Positions 1-8,677 of a DNA stretch of 64,000 bases are shown here, in pieces (the stretch's first letter is position 1; each line of letters opens with the position of its first letter). The notes beneath the pieces are model-generated. The model did not search any database and was not told the DNA's origin. It worked only from the letters and a program-made list of their open reading frames with translations. Made by a program: the position numbers and the translations under genes. Source of the stretch: Flavobacteriales bacterium UBA4110 (GTDB lineage Bacteria > Bacteroidota > Bacteroidia > Flavobacteriales > Weeksellaceae); assembly GCA_002383165.1 (NCBI GenBank), contig DFXK01000014.1, positions 139,808 to 203,807 of the forward strand. Reading direction: 5' to 3'.

Positions 1-52
1 ACTTTAAACCTCGATTCTAACATCTAGTTTCTAACCTCTAACTTCTAATAAA

Positions 53-940
53 ATGAAATTCGGACAAGTCCCAGATCCTTCCAACATAGACTTTACTTTA
101 CCAAAAGACCATCCTCAGACCAAATTCATTCTCAATCAGAATAAAAAAGGTTTGGTTAATATTTCTATCGGCTGCGCCAAATGGAACAAAACCGACCTCA
201 AAGGCTTCTACCCAAAAGGAACAAAGGATGAGCTAACTTATTATGCCACGCAGTTTAATTCGATTGAGCTGAATGCAACTTTCTACGGAATGCCAACCGC
301 AGAACAGGTTCAGACTTGGAAAGAGAAAACACCGAAAGATTTTAAATTCTTCCCGAAGATTACCAACACCGTTTCACACTTCCGAAGATTGCTGAATATT
401 ACTGATGTCGTAACACAATTCGCTTCGGCAGTTCTTAATTTTGATGAAAAATTAGGAATGGTTTTCTTGCAGCTTCACGATAATTTCAAACCGAAAGATT
501 ATGAACGTTTGGAAAAATTTGTTCAGGATTGGCCAAAAGAAGTTCCATTAGCCATCGAGCTGAGGAATACGGAATGGTTCACAGACGAAGAGGTGTTCAA
601 TACTGTTTGTGAATTATTTGAAATGAATAACATAACCAATATCATTGTAGATACAGCCGGTAGAAGAGATATGCTTCATATGCGGCTCACAACGCCGAAT
701 GCCTTTATTCGGTATGTTGGAGCCAATGCTGAAAGTGATTATGCGAGATTAGAAGATTGGTTGGAAAGATTGACGCAATGGAAAAAAGAAGGATTGCAAA
801 ATCTTTACTTTTTCGTTCATCAGAATATCGAAAAAGCATCGCCATTATTGTCTGCGCATTTCATTCAGAAAATGAATGAAGAGTGGAAAACACATATTCA
901 TGTGCCAGTAATGGCAGATGATAAGCCGACATTATTTTAA
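53..940 (+). CDS. DUF72 (YecE-like) family protein
   Basis: A 295-residue protein of the DUF72/YecE family, which has a TIM-barrel-like fold and no established reaction. The opening family block (IGCAKWNKTDLKGFYPKG) lies at about residues 39-56 and a second conserved stretch (AIELRNTEW) starts near residue 167. There is no signal peptide, so the protein is probably cytoplasmic. Length is normal for the longer members of the family. The start follows a G-poor leader rich in CTAA-type repeats (1-52) without a ribosome binding site, as elsewhere in this window. It is followed by its own terminator and looks monocistronic. Confidence 0.88.
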   Translation: MKFGQVPDPSNIDFTLPKDHPQTKFILNQNKKGLVNISIGCAKWNKTDLKGFYPKGTKDELTYYATQFNSIELNATFYGMPTAEQVQTWKEKTPKDFKFFPKITNTVSHFRRLLNITDVVTQFASAVLNFDEKLGMVFLQLHDNFKPKDYERLEKFVQDWPKEVPLAIELRNTEWFTDEEVFNTVCELFEMNNITNIIVDTAGRRDMLHMRLTTPNAFIRYVGANAESDYARLEDWLERLTQWKKEGLQNLYFFVHQNIEKASPLLSAHFIQKMNEEWKTHIHVPVMADDKPTLF

Positions 941-945
941 AAATA

Positions 946-975
946 AAAATTCCCTTCAATTCGAAGGGGATTTTT
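946..975 (+). terminator. Rho-independent terminator of the DUF72 gene
   Basis: The arm at 946-957 (AAAATTCCCTTC) pairs with 963-974 across a 5-base loop with a single G-T wobble, and the descending arm runs into a T stretch. It lies six bases after the stop codon. Confidence 0.8.
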
Positions 976-985
976 GTTTCTACAA

Positions 986-1041
986 TTCCCCTCCCTTGGA
1001 GGGGGGCGAAATTTCAGAGAATTTTTGACGGGGTGGTTTTT
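986..1041. repeat. Dispersed intergenic repeat of the CCCCTCCTTGGAGGGG type
   Basis: A C-rich/G-rich palindromic core (CCCCTCCCTTGGAGGGG) is followed by GGCGAAATTTC and a GACGGGGTGG tail, between two convergent genes. Its make-up resembles the CCCCTTTAGGGG units found in frame in the glycosyltransferase gene at 19152-20468, so it is read as a member of the same broad class of short palindromic repeats. Copy number outside the window is unknown. Confidence 0.55.
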
Positions 1042-1042
1042 A

Positions 1043-1339
1043 TTAAGCCAAAAACTTCAGTTCTTTATCTTTAAATTGATTGTTTTCCACCAGCTTGTTC
1101 ATCGCTTTCATTGTTTTCTTGCGAAGTTTGGCAAGGATACGCACGTTTTTGTCCTCGCTGTAATCAAAAATATCATCTTCAAAAGAAAAAACATCGCCTT
1201 TTTTGAAGCTGATATTATTTTCTTTCAGTTCTTTCAGAAGCATCAGATTGGTCATTACTCTTAGGGAGGCACTTTCGGCAGCTGCCATATGTTTCAGAGA
1301 TTTTAGAAGTTCCTTTTTATATTTTTTCTTTGATTTCAT
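1043..1339 (-). CDS. Small basic hypothetical protein
   Basis: A 98-residue, lysine-rich protein that I do not recognise. The N-terminus is strongly basic (MKSKKKYKKELLKSLKHM) and the rest looks helical, with one acidic patch (FSFEDDIFDYSEDK). There is no signal peptide, transmembrane segment or cysteine. It is convergent with the DUF72 gene and divergent from glyA. The reading frame is preferred over the two plus-strand frames across it because its composition is protein-like while theirs are Phe/Ser-rich antisense products. A basic nucleic-acid-binding role is possible but is only a guess. Confidence 0.6.
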   Translation of the reverse strand: MKSKKKYKKELLKSLKHMAAAESASLRVMTNLMLLKELKENNISFKKGDVFSFEDDIFDYSEDKNVRILAKLRKKTMKAMNKLVENNQFKDKELKFLA

Positions 1340-1476
1340 ATGTAGAGTTTATTGTTTTTTAATGGCCGTATGTTATCGCCTATCTTCATTGGTGTTTTTG
1401 TTCAACCCCTACAATGGCGATTTCATTTTGAATCATGTTAATCTATGAAAGTTATAAAAAATTATTGAGAATTTCT

Positions 1477-1484
1477 TACTTTTG
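1477..1484 (+). promoter_or_regulatory. Candidate -7 box TAnnTTTG of glyA
   Basis: TACTTTTG ends 19 bases before the glyA start and matches the Bacteroidota -7 consensus TAnnTTTG. No TTG box is found at the usual 17-23 base distance, so only the -7 element is supported. Confidence 0.45.
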
Positions 1485-1503
1485 GGAAAAATAAATCTAA
1501 GAA

Positions 1504-2772
1504 ATGCAAGACCCTATTTTCGAACTAATTGAAAAAGAAAGACAAAGACAAACACACGGAATTGAATTAATTGCATCGGAAAATTTTGTTTCCGAAAATG
1601 TGATGAAGGCAATGGGAAGTGTGCTCACTAATAAATATGCGGAAGGTTACCCTGGACGTAGATATTATGGCGGATGCGAAGTTGTAGATGAGGTAGAACA
1701 GTTGGCGATCGACAGAGCAAAAGAATTGTTCGGTGTAGATTATGTAAACATTCAACCACACTCTGGTTCTCAGGCCAATGCTGCAATTTATCTTTCTGTT
1801 CTTAAACCAGGTGATAAAGTGATGGGGATGGATTTGTCTATGGGCGGCCATTTGACACACGGTTCTGCAGTTAATTTCTCAGGAATCCAATATCAGGTTT
1901 GTTCTTATGGCGTTCAGAAAGAAACGGGGTTGATTGATTATGACCAAATGAGAGAAGTAGCTCTAAGAGAAAAACCAAAGATGCTGATTGCTGGCTTCTC
2001 TGCTTATTCCAGAGATTTGGATTATGCTAAATTCCGTGAAGTAGCAGATGAAATTGGAGCAACACTTTGGGCGGATATTGCGCATCCAGCTGGTTTGGTG
2101 GCAAAAGGTCTTTTGAATAATCCATTTGAACATTGCCACGTTGTAACGACCACGACTCACAAAACATTGAGAGGGCCAAGAGGTGGAATGATTATGATGG
2201 GCAAAGATTTCGAAAATACTTACGGACATAAAACGCCGAAAGGAGAAACCAAATTAATGAGTGCTGTTTTGGATGGTGCTGTTTTCCCAGGAATCCAAGG
2301 GGGGCCTTTGGAACACGTGATTGGAGCTAAAGCAGTTGCTTTTGCAGAAGCGATTGATTCTAAATTCGAGGTTTATGCGAAGCAAGTTAAAGCTAATGCT
2401 CAGGCTTTGGCAAAATCGATGATTGATTTAGGTTTCGAAATTGTGAGCGGTGGAACGGATAACCACTTGATGCTGATTGACCTTAGAAATAAAAATGTTA
2501 ACGGTAAAGAAACTGAAAAAGCATTGGTAAAAGCGGATATTACTTGTAACAAGAATATGGTTCCTTTTGATGACAAATCGCCGTTCACCACTTCTGGGAT
2601 TCGTCTTGGTACGGCAGCAATCACAACAAGAGGTCTTAAGGAAAATGATGTGGAAACTATTGCCGGATTGATTTCTGAAGTGGTAGATGATATCAAAAAT
2701 GAAAATACGTTGCAGGCAGTGAAGAAAAAAGTAAATCAGTTAATGGAAGGGCGCGAGCTTTTCAATTATTAA
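1504..2772 (+). CDS. glyA: Serine hydroxymethyltransferase
   Basis: The PLP enzyme that interconverts serine and glycine while charging tetrahydrofolate with a one-carbon unit in the cytoplasm. At 422 residues it has the normal bacterial length. The N-terminal signature GIELIASENFVS, the YAEGYPGRRYYGG block and the PLP-lysine motif VVTTTTHKTLRGPRGG (Lys220) are all intact. The start is fixed by the conserved N-terminus and by a TAnnTTTG box just upstream. It is followed by a hairpin terminator, so it is probably a single-gene unit. Confidence 0.97.
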   Translation: MQDPIFELIEKERQRQTHGIELIASENFVSENVMKAMGSVLTNKYAEGYPGRRYYGGCEVVDEVEQLAIDRAKELFGVDYVNIQPHSGSQANAAIYLSVLKPGDKVMGMDLSMGGHLTHGSAVNFSGIQYQVCSYGVQKETGLIDYDQMREVALREKPKMLIAGFSAYSRDLDYAKFREVADEIGATLWADIAHPAGLVAKGLLNNPFEHCHVVTTTTHKTLRGPRGGMIMMGKDFENTYGHKTPKGETKLMSAVLDGAVFPGIQGGPLEHVIGAKAVAFAEAIDSKFEVYAKQVKANAQALAKSMIDLGFEIVSGGTDNHLMLIDLRNKNVNGKETEKALVKADITCNKNMVPFDDKSPFTTSGIRLGTAAITTRGLKENDVETIAGLISEVVDDIKNENTLQAVKKKVNQLMEGRELFNY

Positions 2773-2791
2773 TAATATCAAACAGTACAAT

Positions 2792-2826
2792 AAAAGAATG
2801 GACAATTTCGTTCATTCTTTTTTATT
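2792..2826 (+). terminator. Rho-independent terminator after glyA
   Basis: The stem AAAAGAATG (2792-2800) pairs with CATTCTTTT (2813-2821), with two further pairs inward, and leads into a T-rich run. It lies 20 bases after the glyA stop. Confidence 0.75.
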
Positions 2827-2846
2827 TTAAATAATTATTATATTCA

Positions 2847-2893
2847 ATCTATCATCAATCATCAATCATCAATCATCTCTCAGTCTCTAATTA
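2847..2893. repeat. 7-bp microsatellite (ATCAATC)n in the recX leader
   Basis: About three and a half copies of ATCAATC, followed by TCTCAGTCTCTAATTA, fill the space directly before the recX start codon. The stretch contains almost no G. Similar G-poor simple repeats precede several other genes in this window. Confidence 0.7.
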
Positions 2894-3358
2894 ATGGAAA
2901 AAAAATCGTACACCTTCGAAGAGATTAAACAAAAATTGGTAAACTATTGTGTTTACCAAGACCGGTGTCATTCTGAGGTCGAGCAGAAGATGAGAGATTT
3001 CCTTTTGATTCCGGAAGCTAAGGACGAAATATTCCTATATCTTATCAAAGAAAACTACCTGAATGAAGAACGTTTTACCCGAAGTTATATCCGAGGGAAG
3101 TTTTACATTAAACATTGGGGAAGGACTAAAATCAAAATGAATCTCAAACAAAAAGGAATTAGAGAAAAGCTGATTGCTAAGAGTATGGATGAAATAGACG
3201 AACAGGATTATTTAGAAAGTGTAAATAAAATCTACCACGATTATTATTCTAAACAAAAAGGGCTGAAAGAGTATCAGAAAAAAAGCAAGACAATCAGATT
3301 TTTGATATCCAAAGGCTTTGAATATGAGCTGGTCTGGAATGTTATTAATAATGAATAA
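2894..3358 (+). CDS. recX: Regulatory protein RecX
   Basis: A 154-residue RecX family protein. RecX proteins bind RecA filaments and limit recombinase activity. The family's three-helix repeats are visible: the first (residues 12-50) contains CVYQDRCHSEVEQKMRDF, the second contains YLNEERFTRSYIRGKFYIKHWGRTKIKMNLKQKGI, and the third ends in TIRFLISKGFEYELVWNVIN. Length is normal. recA is not adjacent here. The start codon directly follows a G-poor ATCAATC microsatellite. Confidence 0.92.
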   Translation: MEKKSYTFEEIKQKLVNYCVYQDRCHSEVEQKMRDFLLIPEAKDEIFLYLIKENYLNEERFTRSYIRGKFYIKHWGRTKIKMNLKQKGIREKLIAKSMDEIDEQDYLESVNKIYHDYYSKQKGLKEYQKKSKTIRFLISKGFEYELVWNVINNE

Positions 3359-3471
3359 AATAGCATATTAAATTAATTTAATATAGCAATTCACGATAAG
3401 AGTTTAAAATATTTCTTAAAAATTGATAAATAATTCTTAATTTCGTCCCCAAATACGATCAAATTCAATTC

Positions 3472-4089
3472 ATGAAAAAGCTAATTATAATAGGTTTTGT
3501 TTTGTTGATAGGTGTTGCCAATGCACAATCCATAAAATATGGGGTTACAGCCAATTTTCACCAGTCATCAATCGTTAAGGTTCACGATTATTCCAAAGGA
3601 GCATTCGGAGGTGGCATAGGAATATTTGCAGACATATCCTTAGTCCCAAATGATATCTATGATTCTGCCTGGTTGTATTTTACCCCTCAGTTAGAGTTTA
3701 ATACGTTGGGAGAGAATGCCAAAAACCCAAAAGAAGAAAAACAAAAATACCATAATAATTACATCGGTTTACCATTATATATTAAGTACTTTTTGAGAAA
3801 TAATGGGTACAAAGGGGATTTGTATTTTATAGCAGGACCGCGTTTGGAATTTCTGGTATCGGAAAAGAGATCGGGACCTCCGGCAGATTTCGAAGCGCAG
3901 GAGCAGACTATAAACAGCTTCGGTTACGGTGTATCTGTAGGAGCAGGGATTAAAATTAATGATAAACTCGATGCTTTCCTACGTTTTGATAGGGGCTTTT
4001 CAAAAATTTATCCGGATTATACCAGAGATGCTACCTATAACAGAATGTTAGCATTGGGTATTAACTATTATATCGGAGAAACAAACTAA
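3472..4089 (+). CDS. Outer-membrane beta-barrel protein (PorT-like domain)
   Basis: A 205-residue secreted protein with a signal peptide (MKKLIIIGFVLLIGVANAQ, cleavage after residue 19) and alternating beta-strand composition ending in an aromatic strand (LALGINYYIGETN), typical of small Bacteroidota outer-membrane barrels. It sits 50 bases before the Wza-type lipoprotein start and on the same strand, so it may be the first gene of the polysaccharide operon and could assist export through the outer membrane; that role is inferred from position only. A partial -7 box (TAATTTCG) lies about 30 bases upstream of the start. Confidence 0.75.
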   Translation: MKKLIIIGFVLLIGVANAQSIKYGVTANFHQSSIVKVHDYSKGAFGGGIGIFADISLVPNDIYDSAWLYFTPQLEFNTLGENAKNPKEEKQKYHNNYIGLPLYIKYFLRNNGYKGDLYFIAGPRLEFLVSEKRSGPPADFEAQEQTINSFGYGVSVGAGIKINDKLDAFLRFDRGFSKIYPDYTRDATYNRMLALGINYYIGETN

Positions 4090-4138
4090 TTTAATGAATA
4101 AAACTGTAATAGATTATGCTGATCTTTGCAGATTTCCA

Positions 4139-4927
4139 ATGAAAAAGTTATTATTTTTTTTGCTCATTATTTCGCTTGTAACATCTTGTAAGCCAAAGCA
4201 AAATATGATTTATATGAGCAATAACAACTTCCAGCAGGAAGTGTCACAGGCGAGGTACGAGGGATTACGGATTCAGGAAGGAGATATGCTGGAGATCATT
4301 GTGACAGCATTGGATGACTTGGCAGTAAAACCCTTTAACCGGACTACAATGCAAAAGACGGGTGAAGATGGCAATGCTGGCGGTAACGCCCGTTTGGGAG
4401 ATAATCAGTATCAGGTGACATCAGATGGCCACATCCCTTTTCCGGTACTTGGGAATATTTACTGCAAGGGGATGACCAAACAGCAGCTAAAAAACGAATT
4501 AGATACCCGCCTGAAGCAATATTTGACAGATCCTGTAGTCACAGTGAGACATCTCAACTTCAATATAAGTGTCTTGGGAGATGTGGGCAGTCCTGGGCAG
4601 AAAACCAGTTCCACAGAGAGACTTAATATTTTCCAGGCACTTGCCTTGGCTGGGGATATGAGAGATTCTGCCAATAGAACCAATGTAAAATTGATTCGGT
4701 ATTCCGAAGAATCAGGAAAAGATATCACCTACAATCTGGACCTGTCAGAAGCTTCTATAGTCAATTCGCCTTACTACTATCTGCAGCAGAATGACATTCT
4801 GTATGTAGAGCCGGATAAAAATAAACAAATTGCAGCCAATACCACCAATCCAAATAGAGGACTGTTTCTTCAGCTGATGGGGGTGGTGCTTGGATTGGTA
4901 ACGTTCGTGATAGCCTTAGCTAGATAA
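4139..4927 (+). CDS. Polysaccharide export lipoprotein (Wza type)
   Basis: The outer-membrane polysaccharide export protein, which forms the exit channel for capsule or exopolysaccharide. The ATG at 4139 is preferred over the one at 4094 because it gives a clean lipoprotein signal peptide (MKKLLFFLLIISLVTSC) with the lipobox cysteine at residue 17. The protein is then 262 residues long. The Poly_export domain follows (IQEGDMLEIIVTALDDL; YQVTSDGHIPFPVLGNIYCKGMT), then an SLBB-type domain (ISVLGDVGSPGQ) and a C-terminal hydrophobic helix (LMGVVLGLVTFVIALAR), as in Wza homologues. The wzc-like gene starts 5 bases after its stop, so the two are probably co-transcribed. Confidence 0.9.
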   Translation: MKKLLFFLLIISLVTSCKPKQNMIYMSNNNFQQEVSQARYEGLRIQEGDMLEIIVTALDDLAVKPFNRTTMQKTGEDGNAGGNARLGDNQYQVTSDGHIPFPVLGNIYCKGMTKQQLKNELDTRLKQYLTDPVVTVRHLNFNISVLGDVGSPGQKTSSTERLNIFQALALAGDMRDSANRTNVKLIRYSEESGKDITYNLDLSEASIVNSPYYYLQQNDILYVEPDKNKQIAANTTNPNRGLFLQLMGVVLGLVTFVIALAR

Positions 4928-4932
4928 TCAAT

Positions 4933-7227
4933 ATGGAATTAATGGAGAGCCTGCCGGCTGTAAAGAAGAAAAAACTGAATATCAAAAAAGAAATTTTCAA
5001 ATACCTGCGCTATTGGTATTGGATTATTCTGAGTATGCTGCTTTGTTTTGTGGGGGCCAAAATTTATCTCAGATACACCACGCCACAATACCTTTCTAAA
5101 ACCTCATTGCAATTTCCGCAATCCAAATCAAAGACGGCTGAGTCTTTAGCAGATTTGGCCAATGGTGCAGGAAGAGCAGGAGAATTAGAAGGAGAGGCCA
5201 CGGCAATAGTATCAAAGCCTATTTTAGCTAAGGTAGTGGGTCAGCTTAATCTTAATGTGAGTTTCTTTGGTGTGGGAGCCATTAAAGAAAACGAACTTTA
5301 TACTTCTTCTCCCTTAGAGGCCAATATTATAGAGGTTCAAAATCCTAAATTTTCTTCTGCGTCATACATCATATCACCATCTGGCAATAGTACGTACAAA
5401 CTGTCGGAAGGTCCACTAAAGGGTAATAAAGATAAGTTCCAGTTCGGACAGTTGGTTTCGCTACCATTTGGAAAAGTGATCATCAAAATCAAAAAGGGAA
5501 AAAAATCATTTGAACCGATTAAAATCGTTTTTAGGAGCACACCAAGTTTAGTATCCTCACTGGAGAATCAGTTGGTTGTCGCATTGCCTCCTGATAAAGG
5601 GCAGATGATGGATATAAGCTTTACAGGACCTGTTCCGTCCAAATCGGAAGATATTCTTAATAGCCTTACAGAGCAATATAACATCGAGGGCAAAAAGGAT
5701 AGAAACATGGAAGCTCAGAACACCCAGGATTTTATCAATGGCAGATTAGAGATCATTTCTCAGGATCTTTCCGGGATAGAAGGGGAAAAAGAAGCTTTCA
5801 AACGCAGCAACGAGATTACAGACTTAGATACACAGGCTAATTTAGCCGTCAATAATGCCAACTCTAATACAAATCAGTTAATAGAGTATGCAACACAATT
5901 GGATTTGGTTAATTCAATTTATAGTTTGACCTCTTCGGAGCGCCTGTTACCTAGCAATATGGGGCTGTCCTCTGTGACAGAGGGATATATAGCAAAGTAT
6001 AATGATATGTTGCTGACAAAAAATAAGACCCTCAAACAGGCGACGGCTCAGAACCCATCGGTTGTACAGCTCAATAGAGATATATTGGAGATGCGGGATC
6101 TGATTCGTCAGAACTTGGTAGAATCTAAAGCCACTTTACAACTTCAGATAGCACAATCAAAAGGACAGTTAAACCAGAACCGTCATAAGATTTATATTTA
6201 TCCCACACAGGAAAAAGTTTTCCGTGGGATAGAGCGTCAGCAGAACCTTAAAGAACAGCTCTACCTGTACCTACTCCAGAAAAGAGAAGAGAATGCCATT
6301 ACCTTGGCAGTGACGGCGCCAAAAGCTAAAGTTATTAATCCTGCCTATACAGTGGGGATAGTAAAACCGGAAAAACAGAACATACTCCTGGGTGCATTAT
6401 TAGCAGGTTTGCTTCTTCCTGTGGTAATATTATATGCTAAATATGTGTCAGATACTAAGATTTATACGAAAGATCAGATACAGACGTCGGTTACGGATGC
6501 ATTAGTGATTGCCGAGATTCCTGAGAGTCCTAAAGAATCAGATCTAGTGTCTGCTAATGATTTTTCCGTCTTTGCCGAGTCTTTCAGAATCCTAACATCC
6601 AATCTCAAATTTATTCTGAAATCCAAGGAAAGTAAGGGTCAGAGTGATGTCATATTGGTTACATCTTCAGTTAAAGCGGAAGGTAAAACGACCGTAGCAT
6701 TTAATACAGCAGTCACATTAGCAGGTAATTCTAAGGTGCTGCTTATTGGTGCGGATATCAGAAATCCACAGTTGCAGCGTTTTGTAGCAGGATCAGATAA
6801 AGGACTGACAGATTATTTAATCTCAGACGACACCTCTGTGCAGCCTTACATTGTGCCCTCTGGACTGAGTGAGAATCTCGATATTCTTTTCAGTGGAGCG
6901 ATGGCACCCAATCCCAATGATTTGTTGGAGATGAAGAAATTTGACGAGATGATTGAGAGTATTAAGCGTACATACCGCTATATCGTGATAGACTCTGCAC
7001 CGGTAATGCTGGTAAGCGATACAATGCATTTGATCGAGATTGCAGATGCCATTCTTTATATCGTCAAATCCAATTTTACGGATCAGGAAATGCTGGATTT
7101 TGCTGATGAATTCAAGCAGACACACAACTTGAAAAACATTGCTTTTATCATTAATAATGTGAAGCCGGAAAACAGCCGTTATGGAAACAAATATGGGTAT
7201 GGCTACTATACATACTCAAAAGTATAA
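4933..7227 (+). CDS. Wzc-type polysaccharide co-polymerase and tyrosine kinase
   Basis: A 764-residue inner-membrane protein joining a chain-length (Wzz) domain to a bacterial tyrosine (BY) kinase. The first transmembrane helix lies at about residues 28-50 (YWYWIILSMLLCFVGAKIYL), then comes a long periplasmic coiled-coil region, and the second helix is ILLGALLAGLLLPVVILYAKYV near 485-505. In the cytoplasm, Walker A is KAEGKTT (Lys585) and Walker A' is LLIGADIRNPQ. The C-terminal tyrosine cluster (YGNKYGYGYYTYSKV) is the autophosphorylation tail. With the upstream Wza-type protein it should form the trans-envelope export complex. All key motifs are intact. Confidence 0.93.
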   Translation: MELMESLPAVKKKKLNIKKEIFKYLRYWYWIILSMLLCFVGAKIYLRYTTPQYLSKTSLQFPQSKSKTAESLADLANGAGRAGELEGEATAIVSKPILAKVVGQLNLNVSFFGVGAIKENELYTSSPLEANIIEVQNPKFSSASYIISPSGNSTYKLSEGPLKGNKDKFQFGQLVSLPFGKVIIKIKKGKKSFEPIKIVFRSTPSLVSSLENQLVVALPPDKGQMMDISFTGPVPSKSEDILNSLTEQYNIEGKKDRNMEAQNTQDFINGRLEIISQDLSGIEGEKEAFKRSNEITDLDTQANLAVNNANSNTNQLIEYATQLDLVNSIYSLTSSERLLPSNMGLSSVTEGYIAKYNDMLLTKNKTLKQATAQNPSVVQLNRDILEMRDLIRQNLVESKATLQLQIAQSKGQLNQNRHKIYIYPTQEKVFRGIERQQNLKEQLYLYLLQKREENAITLAVTAPKAKVINPAYTVGIVKPEKQNILLGALLAGLLLPVVILYAKYVSDTKIYTKDQIQTSVTDALVIAEIPESPKESDLVSANDFSVFAESFRILTSNLKFILKSKESKGQSDVILVTSSVKAEGKTTVAFNTAVTLAGNSKVLLIGADIRNPQLQRFVAGSDKGLTDYLISDDTSVQPYIVPSGLSENLDILFSGAMAPNPNDLLEMKKFDEMIESIKRTYRYIVIDSAPVMLVSDTMHLIEIADAILYIVKSNFTDQEMLDFADEFKQTHNLKNIAFIINNVKPENSRYGNKYGYGYYTYSKV

Positions 7228-7243
7228 TGCTTAGAAATACTTT

Positions 7244-8677
7244 ATGTCTTTAAAAAAACAGGCTTTTTCGGGAATGGTCTGGACTTTCGGACAGCAGTTC
7301 AGTTCGCAATTAGTATCGTTTGGTATCAGTGTATTCCTTGCACGCTTACTAATTCCTTCAGATTTTGGAGCTATTGCAATGTTCAGCGTTCTTACCTCTA
7401 TAGCTAGTTCTATTGTGGATAGTGGGATGGCTTCGAGTTTAATTAGATCAAAAAATATAAATGATAAGGATTTATCAACTGTTTTTTGGTTCAATTTATT
7501 AACATCATTCTTTCTGTATAGTGTTATCTTTCTAATTGCACCTTTGGTGGCAGATTTCTATAATCTGCCAGTGCTGAAAAACGTCATAAGAGTTTATAGT
7601 ATAACTTTAATTATTAATGCTTTAGTTACTGTACAGGGAGTCACTTTTTTAAAAAAATTAGATTTTAAGACTGGATTTAAAGTACAGATACCTTCTCAAA
7701 TTATTGGAGGCTTATCTGGGATTTTTTTTGCATATAATGGCTTTGGGGTTTGGAGTATAGTTTATTACAATATTATACAAACTACGGTTTCTACAATTCA
7801 ATTATGGATTTATAGCAATTGGAAGCCATCATTGGTATTCAGCAAGGAAAAATTTAAGGAGCATTTTGCTTTTGGATACAAATTAACATTATCAGGATTG
7901 TTAAATACTATTTTTAATAATATTTACACCGTCATAATTGGTAAAATATTCTCAGCTGTACAGCTCGGTTTTTACAATAGAGCAGATACTTTAAAACAGC
8001 TTCCCGTAACAAATCTCTCAAACGCATTGAATAAAGTTACTTTTCCGCTTTTCTCAAAGATAAAGGACAATGATGAAAAATTAAAAGAGGTCTATAAAAG
8101 ACTGATGAAAGTGGTCGTATTTATCATAACACCTGTCCTAAGTGTTATGATAGTTGTTGCCACTCCTCTTATTAATCTTGTTTTCACGGAAAAATGGCTG
8201 CAAGTAGTGCCTTACTTTCAGGTATTGGCTCTCGCTGGAGTTTTATATCCTATTCATTCATATAATCTGAATATATTAAAAGTAAAAGGTCGTACCGATC
8301 TATTTTTAATATTAGAAATGATAAAAAAAATACTAATTGTAATAGTTTTGGTAGTATCTTTAAAGTATGGGATAATGGGATTGATCTGGGGTCAAGTAAT
8401 ATCCTCCTTCCTAGCTTTTTTTATAAATACATACTATACCGGAAAATTTTTAAATTACGGTCCTGTAAAACAATTTTTTGATCTTATGCCTACGTTGTTG
8501 ATTTCTTGTATCTTAGCTGCTATGATGTATTATTTAAGAAAATATTTTCTGACGGGCTATGTAGATATAATTCAGATACTAATCATTACGTTTAGCTATA
8601 TCGTTCTGTATATGGGCATAGCGCTCATTTTCAAATTTGACGAACTTAAATACATTAAAGAATTAATTAAGAGATGA
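7244..8677 (+). CDS. Wzx-type polysaccharide flippase (MOP superfamily)
   Basis: A 477-residue integral membrane protein with about 12-14 hydrophobic segments. The N-terminus MSLKKQAFSGMVWTFGQQFSSQLVSF is typical of the WzxC/TuaB/PST branch of oligosaccharide flippases, which move lipid-linked repeat units across the inner membrane. It lies 16 bases after the kinase gene and overlaps the following aminotransferase start by 4 bases, so it belongs to the same operon. Base composition is more AT-rich than the kinase gene before it, as is common for variable parts of surface-polysaccharide loci. Confidence 0.9.
   Translation: MSLKKQAFSGMVWTFGQQFSSQLVSFGISVFLARLLIPSDFGAIAMFSVLTSIASSIVDSGMASSLIRSKNINDKDLSTVFWFNLLTSFFLYSVIFLIAPLVADFYNLPVLKNVIRVYSITLIINALVTVQGVTFLKKLDFKTGFKVQIPSQIIGGLSGIFFAYNGFGVWSIVYYNIIQTTVSTIQLWIYSNWKPSLVFSKEKFKEHFAFGYKLTLSGLLNTIFNNIYTVIIGKIFSAVQLGFYNRADTLKQLPVTNLSNALNKVTFPLFSKIKDNDEKLKEVYKRLMKVVVFIITPVLSVMIVVATPLINLVFTEKWLQVVPYFQVLALAGVLYPIHSYNLNILKVKGRTDLFLILEMIKKILIVIVLVVSLKYGIMGLIWGQVISSFLAFFINTYYTGKFLNYGPVKQFFDLMPTLLISCILAAMMYYLRKYFLTGYVDIIQILIITFSYIVLYMGIALIFKFDELKYIKELIKR

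Noticed and set aside
974..1448. Two overlapping plus-strand frames (974-1264, 1203-1448).
   Set aside because: They are antisense to the 1043-1339 gene, Phe/Ser-rich, and one starts in a repeat element.
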